Positions 48,830 through 57,941 are shown, counted from the first letter of the stretch. The stretch is 62,309 bases of DNA from CAYYJS01 sp964472315 (GCA_964472315.1 CAYYJS010000018.1:1-62309); one strand, 5' to 3'. Notes: generated from the letters alone by a model not told the origin. Made by a program: numbers and translations.

Positions 48830-49647
48830 CAACGCGAGACTCGCGCTATCCCCGCCGACTGCTGGAGAGACTAAAGGGGGACGCGCCGACGCTGTATTAT
48901 CACGGCCCGTTGAAGTTGCTGGATCGGTTCAGCATGGCCGTGGTCTGCGCCGACGTTCATGCCGGCCAAGCTTTCCTGGCGACGAACGAAATGCTCTTTA
49001 AGATCCGCGAGTATGCGATCAACTACATCGGCCCGTGGCATGCCGTAGTCGAGACGGAGATCTTCCGGCTGGCGCTCGACACTCCGACCGACCCGGATCG
49101 TCGGCGTTCCGTGACAATTCTGACCGCGCGCGGACTGGCGAGGGAAAGCTGGGATAGTTTCCTCGGGGACCGCTTCGGCTATGAAGGCCCTTTCACCGGG
49201 TTTCCCCAGAAGGCGGAATTCTACCGCCGGGCGCGCGAGGAAGAACTGCTGTGGCTGTCCATCACAGATCCCGAGCAGAAGCGGTTTCTGCGACAGAACA
49301 TCATGTTCCGCAACCGCGTGGCCTGCGCATTGGCCGACGTTGTATTTGTTCCGTTTGCAGAGAAAGGCAATAAGACGCTGATCACAGTCAAACAAGCGTT
49401 GCGGGACGGCGTTCCCATGTTCACATGCCAGTACTCCGATGACAAGGCGACCGATGTGAACAAGGATCTGTTTGCGCTTGGTATTCCATCCTACAACCGC
49501 AAAACGGTTGGGAAATATCTCGAATCGCTCGGCTCCACGGTTAATGCCCCGGCGCCCTTTCTGCCCAAGGTGGCGCAAGCGATGGTCGTGCGCGAGGTGC
49601 CGCCCGCGAAACCAAGACCTCGCGCAAGACAGGCGAACTTACTGTGA
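48811..49647 (+). CDS. DprA/SLOG-like Rossmann protein linked to the type IIG enzyme
   Basis: Protein of 278 residues. TTRDSRYPRRLLERLKGDAP and LYYHGPLKLLDRFSMAVVCA resemble the start of DprA/Smf proteins (YPxxLxxlxdxPxxLyxxG). The middle part (SVTILTARGLARESWDSFLG, RVACALADVVFVPFAEKGNK, LRDGVPMFTCQY) fits a SLOG-type nucleotide or DNA-binding fold, with FVPFAEKGNKT in place of the usual GSGS loop. The start overlaps the R-M gene by 19 bp, so they are co-expressed. True competence DprA is unlikely given the divergence. A regulatory or nucleotide-sensing role in phage defence is a better guess. Confidence 0.72.
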   Translation: MEYETLTTRDSRYPRRLLERLKGDAPTLYYHGPLKLLDRFSMAVVCADVHAGQAFLATNEMLFKIREYAINYIGPWHAVVETEIFRLALDTPTDPDRRRSVTILTARGLARESWDSFLGDRFGYEGPFTGFPQKAEFYRRAREEELLWLSITDPEQKRFLRQNIMFRNRVACALADVVFVPFAEKGNKTLITVKQALRDGVPMFTCQYSDDKATDVNKDLFALGIPSYNRKTVGKYLESLGSTVNAPAPFLPKVAQAMVVREVPPAKPRPRARQANLL

Positions 49648-49787
49648 ACGGATCCTGAACCCGGCTGCGAACCGGGAAGCAAAGGAACACCGCGGCTTAG
49701 TGTGCCTCGGCCCGTTCGACGAATTCTGAGGGCTTGAAAGGTCGGCGTTGGAAAGGCATTCTGGGGTTGGAAAGGGAGTGCGTGTCG

Positions 49788-50132
49788 ATGATCTTACTGG
49801 ACAGTCTACGCGCCCAATTCAACGACCGCGTTGAGTTTCGGGAAAAGCGTCCTGGCATTGAGCAGTTGATCGCCCCCCTCTACTACGAAGATGGGGACAT
49901 GGTTGATATTTTCATCGAGCTTCCACGCCATGGCAGCCAACGAGTCAGAATCTGCGATTTTGGCATGACCATGATGAGACTGTTCAAGCGCGAGGTGGTC
50001 GCCAGCCTCTTCTACGAGACGCTCCAGGAATTTGTCGAGGAACACCTGGGCGAGTACCATCCGCAACCGGGAAAGCTGCACGAGTCGTCGGCAGAGCCGG
50101 CGCCATTGGATGGCGAAGAGAATGTTGCCTGA
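49788..50132 (+). pseudogene. DUF1828-type protein with internal deletion
   Basis: Frame of 114 codons. It starts MILLDSLRAQFNDRVEFREK and continues RVRICDFGMTMMRL, the conserved N-terminus of DUF1828 proteins. Directly after MRL comes FKREVVASLFYETLQEFVEE, which in complete relatives lies about 60 residues further on. The junction suggests deletion between two similar MRL-like codon runs. The frame is kept, so a short protein may still be made. AAAGGGAG lies 9 bases before ATG 49788. DUF1828 genes often travel with defence genes. Confidence 0.7.
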
Positions 50133-51060
50133 AGTTCGACATAGACGCAGCGTGTTGGCCGTCAATCTGGGCTTGGGCGCCAACCTGTTGCTGGCCGCCG
50201 CGAAGACGAGCGTCGGCATATTGGGGCACAGCACGGCTCTGCTGGCGGATGGCATCAACTCGACGTCCGATGTCGTCTACTACATCATCGTGCGGGTGTT
50301 CATGTCTCTGGCGAGGAAGCCGGCAGACCGGGAACACCCCTACGGGCATAGCCAGCTCGAAAGCATCGCGGCGCTGGTAGTCGGCGCATTCGTCATCACC
50401 ACCGCGGTGGCGATTTTCTGGGGCTCGGTCAACGCCGCCTTCGACATGGCGGTCGGCAATGAGGACCTGACCATGCCGACGAGCGTGGCTCTCTGGGTGG
50501 CGCTGACCACCGTCGTTCTGAAGATCGTATTGACCACCTCGACACGCGCCATCGCGAAACAGACGGGGAATCCCGCCGTCCTGGCGTTGGCCGACGACCA
50601 CCGCAACGACGTCTTCTCCGCGGCGGGCGCGGGCCTGGGAATCCTGCTCGGGCGGGCGGGCTACTCCTGGGCCGATCCCCTGGCGGGCGCGCTGGTCTCG
50701 CTGGTCGTATTCAAGACCGGGATCGAGATCCTCAGAAACTCCTCCGCGAACCTGATGGACGCCGTGCCCGGCGACGATCTCGACCATCACGTTCGCCACT
50801 TGCTCGCCGGCATCCCCGAGGTGCTCGTGGTCGAAGAGGTCCAGGCGCACCGCTTCGGACCCTACCTCGTACTGAATGTCACCGTCGGGATCGACGGTGC
50901 ACTGAGCGTGGCGCAGGGGGACCGGATCGCCTCGACGGTGGAGCATTTGCTCGCCGCAAACGTGGAGTTCGCCCGCCGGATCCACGTTCACTACCACCCA
51001 GCCCCGGCGGGACCGCCGCGCACCGGCGGCAGGCGACCTCATCCCTGGCTTCGAACATGA
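50122..51060 (+). CDS. Cation diffusion facilitator (CDF) metal transporter
   Basis: Membrane protein of 312 residues with six helices and a C-terminal cytoplasmic domain. The first metal-site motif is HSTALLADGINSTSDVVYYI, then HPYGHSQLESIAALVVGAFV, then ALADDHRNDVFSAAGAGLGI with the second HxxxD. The cytoplasmic domain has VEEVQAHRFGPYLVLNVTVG and RIHVHYHPAP. Such proteins export divalent metals (Zn, Fe, Mn, Cd or Co) against protons; the metal cannot be told from the sequence. Starts at ATG 50122 or 50110 overlap the DUF1828 relic. It is transcribed toward the convergent superoxide reductase gene. Confidence 0.9.
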   Translation: MLPEVRHRRSVLAVNLGLGANLLLAAAKTSVGILGHSTALLADGINSTSDVVYYIIVRVFMSLARKPADREHPYGHSQLESIAALVVGAFVITTAVAIFWGSVNAAFDMAVGNEDLTMPTSVALWVALTTVVLKIVLTTSTRAIAKQTGNPAVLALADDHRNDVFSAAGAGLGILLGRAGYSWADPLAGALVSLVVFKTGIEILRNSSANLMDAVPGDDLDHHVRHLLAGIPEVLVVEEVQAHRFGPYLVLNVTVGIDGALSVAQGDRIASTVEHLLAANVEFARRIHVHYHPAPAGPPRTGGRRPHPWLRT

Positions 51061-51109
51061 CTGGTGGAGGCCCTGCCGCATCGCCTCGACGAGGCATGCG
51101 CGATCAGGG

Positions 51110-51547
51110 CTACAGCACCTGCTCCGCCATCCAGTTGCCGTGGACGTTACAGTTCTCGATGACCGTGACCTTGTCGCCCTTGGCCGCATTCAGGTGCAGC
51201 GAGGCCGCCGGATGGCACTTCTCGGGCGAAAGCCACACGCGCGAAATGAACCGCTCGTTCAGGTAGCAGTCGATGTAGCGGATGTAGTGTTGCGGCTGCA
51301 TGACGTGTTCGATCTCGCCGATAACCACATGCACATCCGTGCATCCCTCGATCAACCCACATGCGGTGACCTTGATGGCCGGGATGTGCTTCTTGTCGCC
51401 ATCGGTCAGATTGGCGGCGTCGGCCGGCCGTTTGATCGCCCCCGCATTCGCCGCGAACGCCGTCTGCGGCGACCGGCAGACCAGACACTTCTCGGGCGCC
51501 TCGTTGAATTCGATGTGACCGCAGACCGTACATCCCAGAACCTTCAT
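51110..51547 (-). CDS. Superoxide reductase (desulfoferrodoxin-like)
   Basis: Iron protein of 145 residues that reduces superoxide to H2O2 in anaerobes. The N-terminal rubredoxin-like site is CTVCGHIEFNEAPEKCLVC (C6, C9, C21, C24). The catalytic Fe site ligands are H54 in KKHIP, H81 and H87 in EHVMQPQHYI, and C133 and H136 in ENCNVHGNW. The Lys of the usual EKHVP block is partly kept (KKHIP), but Glu is replaced by Lys. GAGGAGGGTGG lies just before ATG 51547. It points to an anaerobic or microaerobic host. It is a single gene, convergent with the CDF transporter and divergent from the ABC genes. Confidence 0.93.
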   Translation of the reverse strand: MKVLGCTVCGHIEFNEAPEKCLVCRSPQTAFAANAGAIKRPADAANLTDGDKKHIPAIKVTACGLIEGCTDVHVVIGEIEHVMQPQHYIRYIDCYLNERFISRVWLSPEKCHPAASLHLNAAKGDKVTVIENCNVHGNWMAEQVL

Positions 51548-51733
51548 AACCACCCTCCTCGCGAACTCGCTCCGTCATTTACCGAACCATCGGCCGGCTC
51601 CCTGCCCGCTGCCGACGGCGGTACAGTACCACACGTCAAAAGGCGCGCAAGGCAATATGTGTCCGTCCTTGCGCAATGAATCACCGCGTGGCACACTTGC
51701 GGGCATCGTGGATATCCGGGATGGGTTGACCGC

Positions 51734-54715
51734 ATGATCGGCAGAAAACAGACCGCTTTGTTACTCGGCGCCTTCGGTGTCGCCGTGATGATGTCCACCT
51801 GGGGCCGCATTTCGGAGTGGACCGAGGCCCTGCTGCGGCGCGAGGCGATACGCCACAAAAAGGTCGTCTTCTGGACGGCCTCGGGCTCGCCCGAGCTGGA
51901 TCTGAAGACGGCCAGCCTGTTCATGCAGCGGCCGGAACACCGGGACATCATGGTCACGCCGAACTTCCGCGAGACCGGCGGCCTGCAGGATATGCTGTTC
52001 ATGAGTTTCCTGAGCGGGAACCCGCCGGACTACATGGACGCGAACCTGAGCGAACTGCGGAAGTACGCGCTGATGGGAGGCATCCGTCCGATGGACGACC
52101 TGGTCGCCGCGGAAGGCCCCGACTATTTCGCGCGGTCCTTGCTCGGCGCGGCGCGTGTCCATCGCTTCCGCGTGAACCCCGAAGACCGCATCCTGCGACG
52201 GGAGAACGGGACGTTCGCGCATCCGCGCGAGGCCGCACGCCTGCTGGGCATGGACGGACGGATCATCGGCAGCCGCGGCGTCGCCATGCCGAACACACTC
52301 ACCTACAACAAGCGCATCTTCCGCGAAGCGGCCGCCATGTTCCCGGACGCCGGATTGCTGGACGCCGCGGGCGAACCGGCGCCCCCCACGACCTGGATGG
52401 AACTGTACGAAAAGGCACGCACGATCACCGAGTACGGGCGGCGCGCCGCGGAAGCGCGGGGTTGGCGAACTCCGGTCTGCCATGGCCTCGTTGCACAGGG
52501 CCAGCAGCAGCACGATCTCATGCGCGGCATCCGTCCGCTGGCGGCCAGGGCCGGCTCCATGGCATTCAATTTCGCGGGCGCTGCGCGTGACGCAGGCGAC
52601 GGCCGGAAGACCGGATGCTTCGAGTACCACCATCCGGCGTTCATCGCCGCGTTCGCCCTGCTCTACCGGTTGCGGCAGGACGGCCTCGTCATGCCCGGCA
52701 TGGAGGCCCGGCATTACGAAGACGTGCGCACGGCGCTGGCAAACGGACAGGCCGGCATGGTGCTGGACGGCTGGCATGCGGCGCTGATCGGGGCCGAACG
52801 CGTGCCATGGGCCGCGCAGGACCTGGGCAGTGCGCCGGTCCCGCGCCCGTATCACGACGTGAATGTGGCGACGGGCTGGACGGCGGAGAAGGTGGAAGCC
52901 GAGAAACGGGCGCTGCACGCGCTGCTGGCGCTGGACCAGGTCGGCATCGCACTCGCCCCGGGAAACCGGTCTCCGCAAACGGCCAGCGGCAGCGTCACCT
53001 TCATGACCTCGCTCTGCCGCTTTCCGGATGCCACCTGGGAATGGATGCATTTCAGCGAGCGGGACGAGGACCTGCTGCGTATGAACTGCCGACGCGGCGC
53101 CGTGGTCCTCACCCGCACGGCCATGGCCCATATCGACGATCCGGACTGGTTCCCCTACCCCTTCCAGAAGCAAGTGTATCGGATCATCGAAAACGAATGC
53201 GAAATGTGGCCGGAAGCCCCCGTGCACGGGCCGGTAGCCGCCGCGTCGGAACAGGAGGTGTTCTACAAATACTTTTACCAAACCGCCATCACCGACCTGG
53301 CCGCAATCCTGCCGCGCCTGACCGACGAGGTGCGCGCCTACTCCGACGCCGCGAATCAGGACCTGGCGCGCCGCGTCGCCGACGGGGTCACGCGTCCCGA
53401 GGAATGGACGTTCCCGGATTGGGACCCGCGGGAGGCGAAGGTCTTTTTCGAACGCCAGCAGGGCGGCCTGCGCGATCCCGCCTCCGCGCACGCGCTCGCC
53501 GCCGCGCGGCAGGAGCTGGAGGCCCAGGCGCGCCGCCAGCCGGCCCTCGGACTGCTCGACGCCGACGGCAGGCTGCGTACGGATCTGTGGCGGTTCGATC
53601 CGCCCGACAGCGCATGGCAACTGGCATGGATCCCGGGACTCATGGTCGGTCTCATCGCCATCGCGATCCTGGTCGCGCTGACGCGGCGCCGCGGGCGCCC
53701 GCGGGCGACGCTTCGGGATCTGGCGGCCGGCATCCGCGCGGGGCGGCACGGGTATGCGTTCGTCCTGCCGGGCATGCTGGCCATCTTCGCCTTTGCGCTC
53801 TATCCGTCGCTCTACCAGTTCTACCTGGCCGTCCACAAAGGCGACGGACTCGGCGTGATGCAGTATGTCGGGTTCGCCAATTTCAACCGGATCCTGAACT
53901 TCCGGTCGCCCGACTTCGATGCCGTCTTCTGGATGCGCGTCATGCCCAACACCCTCATCTTCATGGCGGCGGTGACGCTGGGGCATATGGTGCTCGGGTT
54001 GTTTCTGGCAAACCTGCTGAACATGCCGCTGCGCGCCAATCACGCCTACCGCCTGTTGTTCTTCATTCCTCTCGCGACCTCGATGGCCACCGTCAGCGTC
54101 ATCCTCATCGGCCTCCTGCGCGGGGAGGATTCGGGCCTGAACCAGTTGCTCGCCGCCACCGGCCTGCAGGACCTTCCTTACTGGCTGGGTCTGGCGGCGG
54201 AGCGCGGCAAAGCCATCGACTGGCTGGGCGATAAGACGGGGCTCGGTACCGTCATTGCGGTGAGTATCTGGCACGGTTTGCCATTCAACATCATTCTCCT
54301 GCTGGCGGGCTTGCAGTCCATTTCACCCGATCTGTACGAAGCCGCCACCGTGGACGGCGCCAACGCCTGGCGTCGGTTCGCGCACATCACGTTCCCCGAA
54401 CTCCTGCCAATCCTCGTGGTGATCGCGTTCCAGGCGTTCATCGGATCGGCCCGCGCCTTCACGCAGGTTTTCGTGCTGACCGAGGGCGGCGTCAATCACT
54501 CGAGCGAACTGGCCGCGACGTACATCTTCAAGTGGGGCTTCATGAAACCCGCCGGCAAGGAAGCCGATCTCGGCTACGCCTCGGCGCTGGGTATCGTCTA
54601 CTCGGTCATGCTGGCCGGTCTGACGCTGACCAATGTGACGATCGTCGCCCGTCGCTGGCGGCAACGCCTGCAGGCACGGGAAGGCGGCGTGGCGGCACCG
54701 GAGAGTCCGGCATGA
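51734..54715 (+). CDS. Fused solute-binding protein / MalF-type ABC permease
   Basis: Protein of 993 residues joining two parts of a sugar ABC importer. An N-terminal anchor (TALLLGAFGVAVMMSTW) is followed by a family 1 extracellular solute-binding domain (about 40-600: KVVFWTASGSPELDLKTASL, MDGRIIGSRGVAMPNTLTYN). One membrane helix near 635-650 leads to a MalF-type permease (HGYAFVLPGMLAIFAFALYP, IPLATSMATVSVILIGLLRG) with the EAA loop EAATVDGANAWRRFAHITFP that docks the ATPase. Tethering the binding protein to the permease is a pattern I associate with PVC bacteria. The stop overlaps the next permease start (ATGA). No ATPase gene is nearby, so a shared MsmX/UgpC-like subunit is needed. Confidence 0.9.
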   Translation: MIGRKQTALLLGAFGVAVMMSTWGRISEWTEALLRREAIRHKKVVFWTASGSPELDLKTASLFMQRPEHRDIMVTPNFRETGGLQDMLFMSFLSGNPPDYMDANLSELRKYALMGGIRPMDDLVAAEGPDYFARSLLGAARVHRFRVNPEDRILRRENGTFAHPREAARLLGMDGRIIGSRGVAMPNTLTYNKRIFREAAAMFPDAGLLDAAGEPAPPTTWMELYEKARTITEYGRRAAEARGWRTPVCHGLVAQGQQQHDLMRGIRPLAARAGSMAFNFAGAARDAGDGRKTGCFEYHHPAFIAAFALLYRLRQDGLVMPGMEARHYEDVRTALANGQAGMVLDGWHAALIGAERVPWAAQDLGSAPVPRPYHDVNVATGWTAEKVEAEKRALHALLALDQVGIALAPGNRSPQTASGSVTFMTSLCRFPDATWEWMHFSERDEDLLRMNCRRGAVVLTRTAMAHIDDPDWFPYPFQKQVYRIIENECEMWPEAPVHGPVAAASEQEVFYKYFYQTAITDLAAILPRLTDEVRAYSDAANQDLARRVADGVTRPEEWTFPDWDPREAKVFFERQQGGLRDPASAHALAAARQELEAQARRQPALGLLDADGRLRTDLWRFDPPDSAWQLAWIPGLMVGLIAIAILVALTRRRGRPRATLRDLAAGIRAGRHGYAFVLPGMLAIFAFALYPSLYQFYLAVHKGDGLGVMQYVGFANFNRILNFRSPDFDAVFWMRVMPNTLIFMAAVTLGHMVLGLFLANLLNMPLRANHAYRLLFFIPLATSMATVSVILIGLLRGEDSGLNQLLAATGLQDLPYWLGLAAERGKAIDWLGDKTGLGTVIAVSIWHGLPFNIILLLAGLQSISPDLYEAATVDGANAWRRFAHITFPELLPILVVIAFQAFIGSARAFTQVFVLTEGGVNHSSELAATYIFKWGFMKPAGKEADLGYASALGIVYSVMLAGLTLTNVTIVARRWRQRLQAREGGVAAPESPA

Positions 54716-56160
54716 CGACGAACGCGATAAAGACCGGAAGAACGGACGGCGGCGCGCACGCGCGAACCGCCCGGCGCCGCGCCGCCACCTGGGTGCGCTA
54801 CAACTGGTGGAAGACGGGACTCCACGCACTGCTGCTGACGCTGGGCCTCGTGAATCTCTATCCCTTCTTCTGGATGGTGGGATCGAGTTTCAAGGCCGAG
54901 GCCGAGGCTTCGACCGAACGCCTGTCGCCGATGCCGGTGACCAAGTTCAAGCTGGCCGACGGCTTCAACCTGGCTGCCGTGCTGCCGCGGGCGCTGGCGG
55001 ATGGTGTGGCGGACGGTGTGGCGGATGGCGACGGCCGCGGCGCGAATTCGGCGGCACGGGCGCGACTGCGGCGGACGTTGCTGCTGCTGGCCGACCTGCA
55101 GGGCAAACCGCGCGCCATTGGCGCGAAGGAAGCGGCCAACCTGCTGCGAATCGATCTAGAGGCGGCCGCCGGACAACTCGCCGACGCCGAGACCATGGGG
55201 CTGGTCGTCCGGGACCGCCCGTCGGCGGACGGCGAGTCCCTCTACCGGCTCACGGCGGGCGCCCATGGCTCGGTGACCGCGGATGGCCTGCGTCCGCGCC
55301 AGATTCTGACCCTGTGGAGCATGCAGGACGAGAACGAGCGGCGCGGGGAAACACGCGCCACGTTCGCCGACGACTGCCGCTCGATCGGCGACTACGCCTC
55401 GGAGCACGGCATCGCCGACCCGGCGACCGCCCGCGCCGAACTCGACCACATGGCCCGGCTCGGCTATCTGGTCGACGGCACCCTGCAGGCCATGAACTAC
55501 TGGGTCGTGCTCAAGGGAGAGAACTTCCTGCTGCGCACGCTGACGACGCTGATCGTGACCGCGTGCTGCGTCGTGGGCACCATCCTGATCTCATCGATGC
55601 TGGGCTACGCGCTCGCGCGCCTCCGGTTCCCCGGCAAACTCCTCGTGCTCGGCGTGATGATCGGCTCATCGGTCCTTCCGGGCGAGGCGCGCATCATCCC
55701 GATCTTCAAGATGCTGATGGCCATGGGGATCATGCAGAATCTCTGGGGAATGACCCTGTGGCTGACCAGTTTCGGAGTCGGCAACGCCCTGCTGATGGCG
55801 GGGTTTTTCCTGACGCTGCCGAAGGAAGTGGACGAAGCGGCCCAGATGGACGGCGCCGGCGTCTTCCGCACGTTTTTCGACATCGCCCTGCCGATGGCAC
55901 GGCCCATCGTCATGACCGTGGGGCTGTTCGCGTTCCTCACGGCCTGGAACAACTTCATGGTGCCGCTGCTCTGCACGCTGAGCCGTCCGAGCATGCAACC
56001 GCTGGCCGTGGCCGTCTACACGTTCCAGCAGGGGCACCCCGGCAAGTGGCACGAGATCAACGCGGCGGCGGCGATCATGACAATCCCCGTGATCGTCCTC
56101 TTCCTCTGCGTGCAGAAGCATGTGGTGAAGGGCATCGCGGTCGGCGCGGTGAAGGGATAG
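54712..56160 (+). CDS. MalG-type ABC permease with winged-helix-like insertion
   Basis: Permease of 482 residues, against about 280 in the family. TM1 is at 35-55 (TGLHALLLTLGLVNLYPFFW). The usual TM2 start (NYWVVLKGENFLLRTLTTLI) comes only at about 262, and the EAA loop is EVDEAAQMDGAGVFRTFFDI. Between them, about 88-260, lies an extra region. It has a short repeat (ADGVADGVADGDG), then two helix-rich parts resembling winged helices (LLADLQGKPRAIGAKEAANL, DLEAAAGQLADAETMGLVV, and ASEHGIADPATARAELDHMA with GYLVDG). In MalG this loop faces the periplasm, so a DNA-binding role seems unlikely. It may contact the solute-binding domain. Confidence 0.88.
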   Translation: MTTNAIKTGRTDGGAHARTARRRAATWVRYNWWKTGLHALLLTLGLVNLYPFFWMVGSSFKAEAEASTERLSPMPVTKFKLADGFNLAAVLPRALADGVADGVADGDGRGANSAARARLRRTLLLLADLQGKPRAIGAKEAANLLRIDLEAAAGQLADAETMGLVVRDRPSADGESLYRLTAGAHGSVTADGLRPRQILTLWSMQDENERRGETRATFADDCRSIGDYASEHGIADPATARAELDHMARLGYLVDGTLQAMNYWVVLKGENFLLRTLTTLIVTACCVVGTILISSMLGYALARLRFPGKLLVLGVMIGSSVLPGEARIIPIFKMLMAMGIMQNLWGMTLWLTSFGVGNALLMAGFFLTLPKEVDEAAQMDGAGVFRTFFDIALPMARPIVMTVGLFAFLTAWNNFMVPLLCTLSRPSMQPLAVAVYTFQQGHPGKWHEINAAAAIMTIPVIVLFLCVQKHVVKGIAVGAVKG

Positions 56161-56560
56161 CGCGGCGCACGCTCTGAAGGTTCCGGATGCGCGCCCACGC
56201 GACGTCGACCGCCTCGCGGACGGAACCCAGGCCGCGATCCACCCCGGCGGCGATCGCGCGGGCGCAGAGTTCGTCGATCGCCCCGCATTCCCATCCGCCG
56301 TCCATATAGGCCTCGCCGAGCCCAAGCGTGCCGCCGGCGAGAACCTTCGCGGGCAACCGCCGGTCGTGCACCCGGATATCCCAGGGCCGGTCGCCGCCGA
56401 CGGCAATGTCCGCCCTGGCCAGAAGTTCCTCGAAACGGGAAGCGAACGCGGGCGCCCGCAACGAGGCACGCGCGCGCTTGCGGGGCCGCGCCGCGGTTTC
56501 CGCCATCGCGAAAGCACCGGACCAAACCGTGGTTTCCTGGTTATCGACTGTCTGCGTCAT
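56075..56560 (-). pseudogene. Cyclopropane-fatty-acyl-phospholipid synthase N-terminal relic
   Basis: From ATG 56560 the frame reads FEELLARADIAVGGDRPWDI, RVHDRRLPAKVLAGGTLGLG, EAYMDGGWECGAIDELCARA, the N-terminal domain of Cfa synthase. Homology ends near 56165 (VREAVDVAWARI). The rest of the frame runs into the end of the MalG-type gene and is meaningless. The SAM-binding catalytic domain is missing, so this is a truncated gene cut at the ABC operon boundary. Confidence 0.82.
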
Positions 56561-56743
56561 GCGGCATCCCCTTTCCCGGACCGCCGGCGCGGCCTACCCG
56601 TCGCCGGATCGCGCCGCCATTGGAGCACGACAAACCGCGCGCCGGTATCCCGAGAAATCCCGATATCGCGGCGGCGGAATCCTTAGTCGGTCCGGGGGAC
56701 GTCAGGCTTTGCGAAGCGAGGCATCGGGCATTCCCCGATTCGC

Positions 56744-56772
56744 TTGTTGCGCCCGCCTGTGCAAGGTATGGT
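56744..56772 (+). promoter_or_regulatory. Candidate promoter for the response-regulator gene
   Basis: TTGTTG (56744-56749) and TATGGT (56767-56772) with 17-bp spacing, about 67 bases before the expected ATG at 56846. The 285 bp between the cfa relic and this gene show nothing else recognisable. Confidence 0.35.
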
Positions 56773-56845
56773 GATGTGCATCGCGTATGCAGCCCGACAC
56801 GCGGGCGCCCGGCATCCGCGGAAGAATGGGGATAAGGAGGCGGCA

Positions 56846-57502
56846 ATGAATGTGCGACTCATCCTGGCCGACGACCACGAGATGATGCGGGAGGGGCTCA
56901 AGTCTCTGATCCAGAAGGAAAGCGGGATGGATGTCGTCGGCGAAGCCGAGAACGGTGTCGATACCGTCGCGCTGGCCGCCAAACTCGGACCGCACGTGGT
57001 GGTCATGGATGTCGCCATGCCGGATTTGAACGGCATTGAAGCCACCCGCAAGATCGTCGCCGCCAACCCGCATACGAAAGTGGTGGCCCTGTCGGGGCAC
57101 GCGAACAAGGAATTCGTACGGCAGATGCTGACCGCCGGCGCTTCCGCCTACGTGTTGAAGAAGCGCGCCTACGAGGAACTCGTGCGCGCCATCCGCGAGG
57201 TCATGAACGGCAAGAAGTACCTGAGTCCGGACATCGCGCGCGGCGTGGTGGACGACTATGTCGAGCTCTCCCACACGCTCAAGGACTCGCCCGCCTTCAT
57301 CGTGCTGACCGATCGCGAGCGCGAGGTGCTCCAACAACTGGCGGAAGGCAATACCACGAAGGAGATGGCGGACGCGTTGAGCGTCAGCGTGAAGACCATC
57401 GAGACGCACCGGCGGAATATCATGGAAAAACTCGATCTGCGCAGTGTCGCCGAACTGACGAAGTATGCCATTCGCGAGGGTGTCACGTCGCTGGACACAT
57501 AA
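56846..57502 (+). CDS. NarL/FixJ-family response regulator
   Basis: DNA-binding response regulator of 218 residues. The receiver domain starts RLILADDHEMMREGLKSLIQ, with phosphoacceptor Asp in VVVMDVAMPDLNG and the conserved Lys in YVLKKRAYEEL. The LuxR-type helix-turn-helix is LTDREREVLQQLAEGNTTKE followed by ALSVSVKTIETHRRNIMEKL. AAGGAGG lies 5 bases before ATG 56846. No histidine kinase is adjacent; a second receiver-only gene follows. Targets are unknown. Confidence 0.93.
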   Translation: MNVRLILADDHEMMREGLKSLIQKESGMDVVGEAENGVDTVALAAKLGPHVVVMDVAMPDLNGIEATRKIVAANPHTKVVALSGHANKEFVRQMLTAGASAYVLKKRAYEELVRAIREVMNGKKYLSPDIARGVVDDYVELSHTLKDSPAFIVLTDREREVLQQLAEGNTTKEMADALSVSVKTIETHRRNIMEKLDLRSVAELTKYAIREGVTSLDT

Positions 57503-57506
57503 CCCG

Positions 57507-57527
57507 CCTGCCGCGCGTGGCGGCAGG
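57507..57527 (+). terminator. Hairpin between the two response-regulator genes
   Basis: Perfect 8-bp stem (cctgccgc/gcggcagg) with a gcgtg loop, 4 bp past the stop of the first regulator. No U-tract, so read-through into the receiver gene is likely partial. Confidence 0.5.
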
Positions 57528-57548
57528 CCGACGGGCTGCGGGGACCTT

Positions 57549-57941
57549 ATGACTATCCTTCTCGTGGACGATCACATACCCACACGCGAGGCGGTATTCT
57601 CACTGATCGTGGCACAGCCCGACCTGACGGTGGTCGGGCAGGCGGCGACAGGCGAGGAAGGCGTGCGCATAGCCAGGCAGCTCCATCCGGATATCATCGT
57701 CATGGATGTCGTGATGCCCGGCATGAATGGGATCGAGGCGACACGCGCCCTCGTCGCCGAGGATCCGCACGTCCGCATCCTGGTGCTGTCGAACCATACC
57801 GGCCGCAACCTCGTCAAAGCCGTCATCGGCGCCGGCGCGGCCGGCTACGTCCGCAAGGATCAGGCCTTCGAGGAGCTGGTTCCCGCCATCCGCCGCGTCG
57901 CCGCCGGCAAGCAGTACCTCAGCGCCTCCGCCGGCGGATAG
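57549..57941 (+). CDS. Receiver-only response regulator
   Basis: Protein of 130 residues with only a CheY-like receiver domain: MTILLVDDHIPTREAVFSLI, Asp in DIIVMDVVMPGMNGIEATRA, and Lys in YVRKDQAFEELVPAI. It resembles the receiver part of the upstream NarL-type regulator (DGVMPxxNGIEATR pattern, AGAAGYVRK against AGASAYVLK), so it probably arose by duplication followed by loss of the HTH domain. It ends with ASAGG at the point where the linker should begin. It may act as a phosphate sink or partner for the upstream regulator. Confidence 0.85.
   Translation: MTILLVDDHIPTREAVFSLIVAQPDLTVVGQAATGEEGVRIARQLHPDIIVMDVVMPGMNGIEATRALVAEDPHVRILVLSNHTGRNLVKAVIGAGAAGYVRKDQAFEELVPAIRRVAAGKQYLSASAGG

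Noticed and set aside
48811..49647. True competence DprA
   Set aside because: Only the N-terminal YPRRLLERL region resembles DprA. The Rossmann loop differs, and the gene overlaps an R-M gene, so SLOG-like is the safer label.
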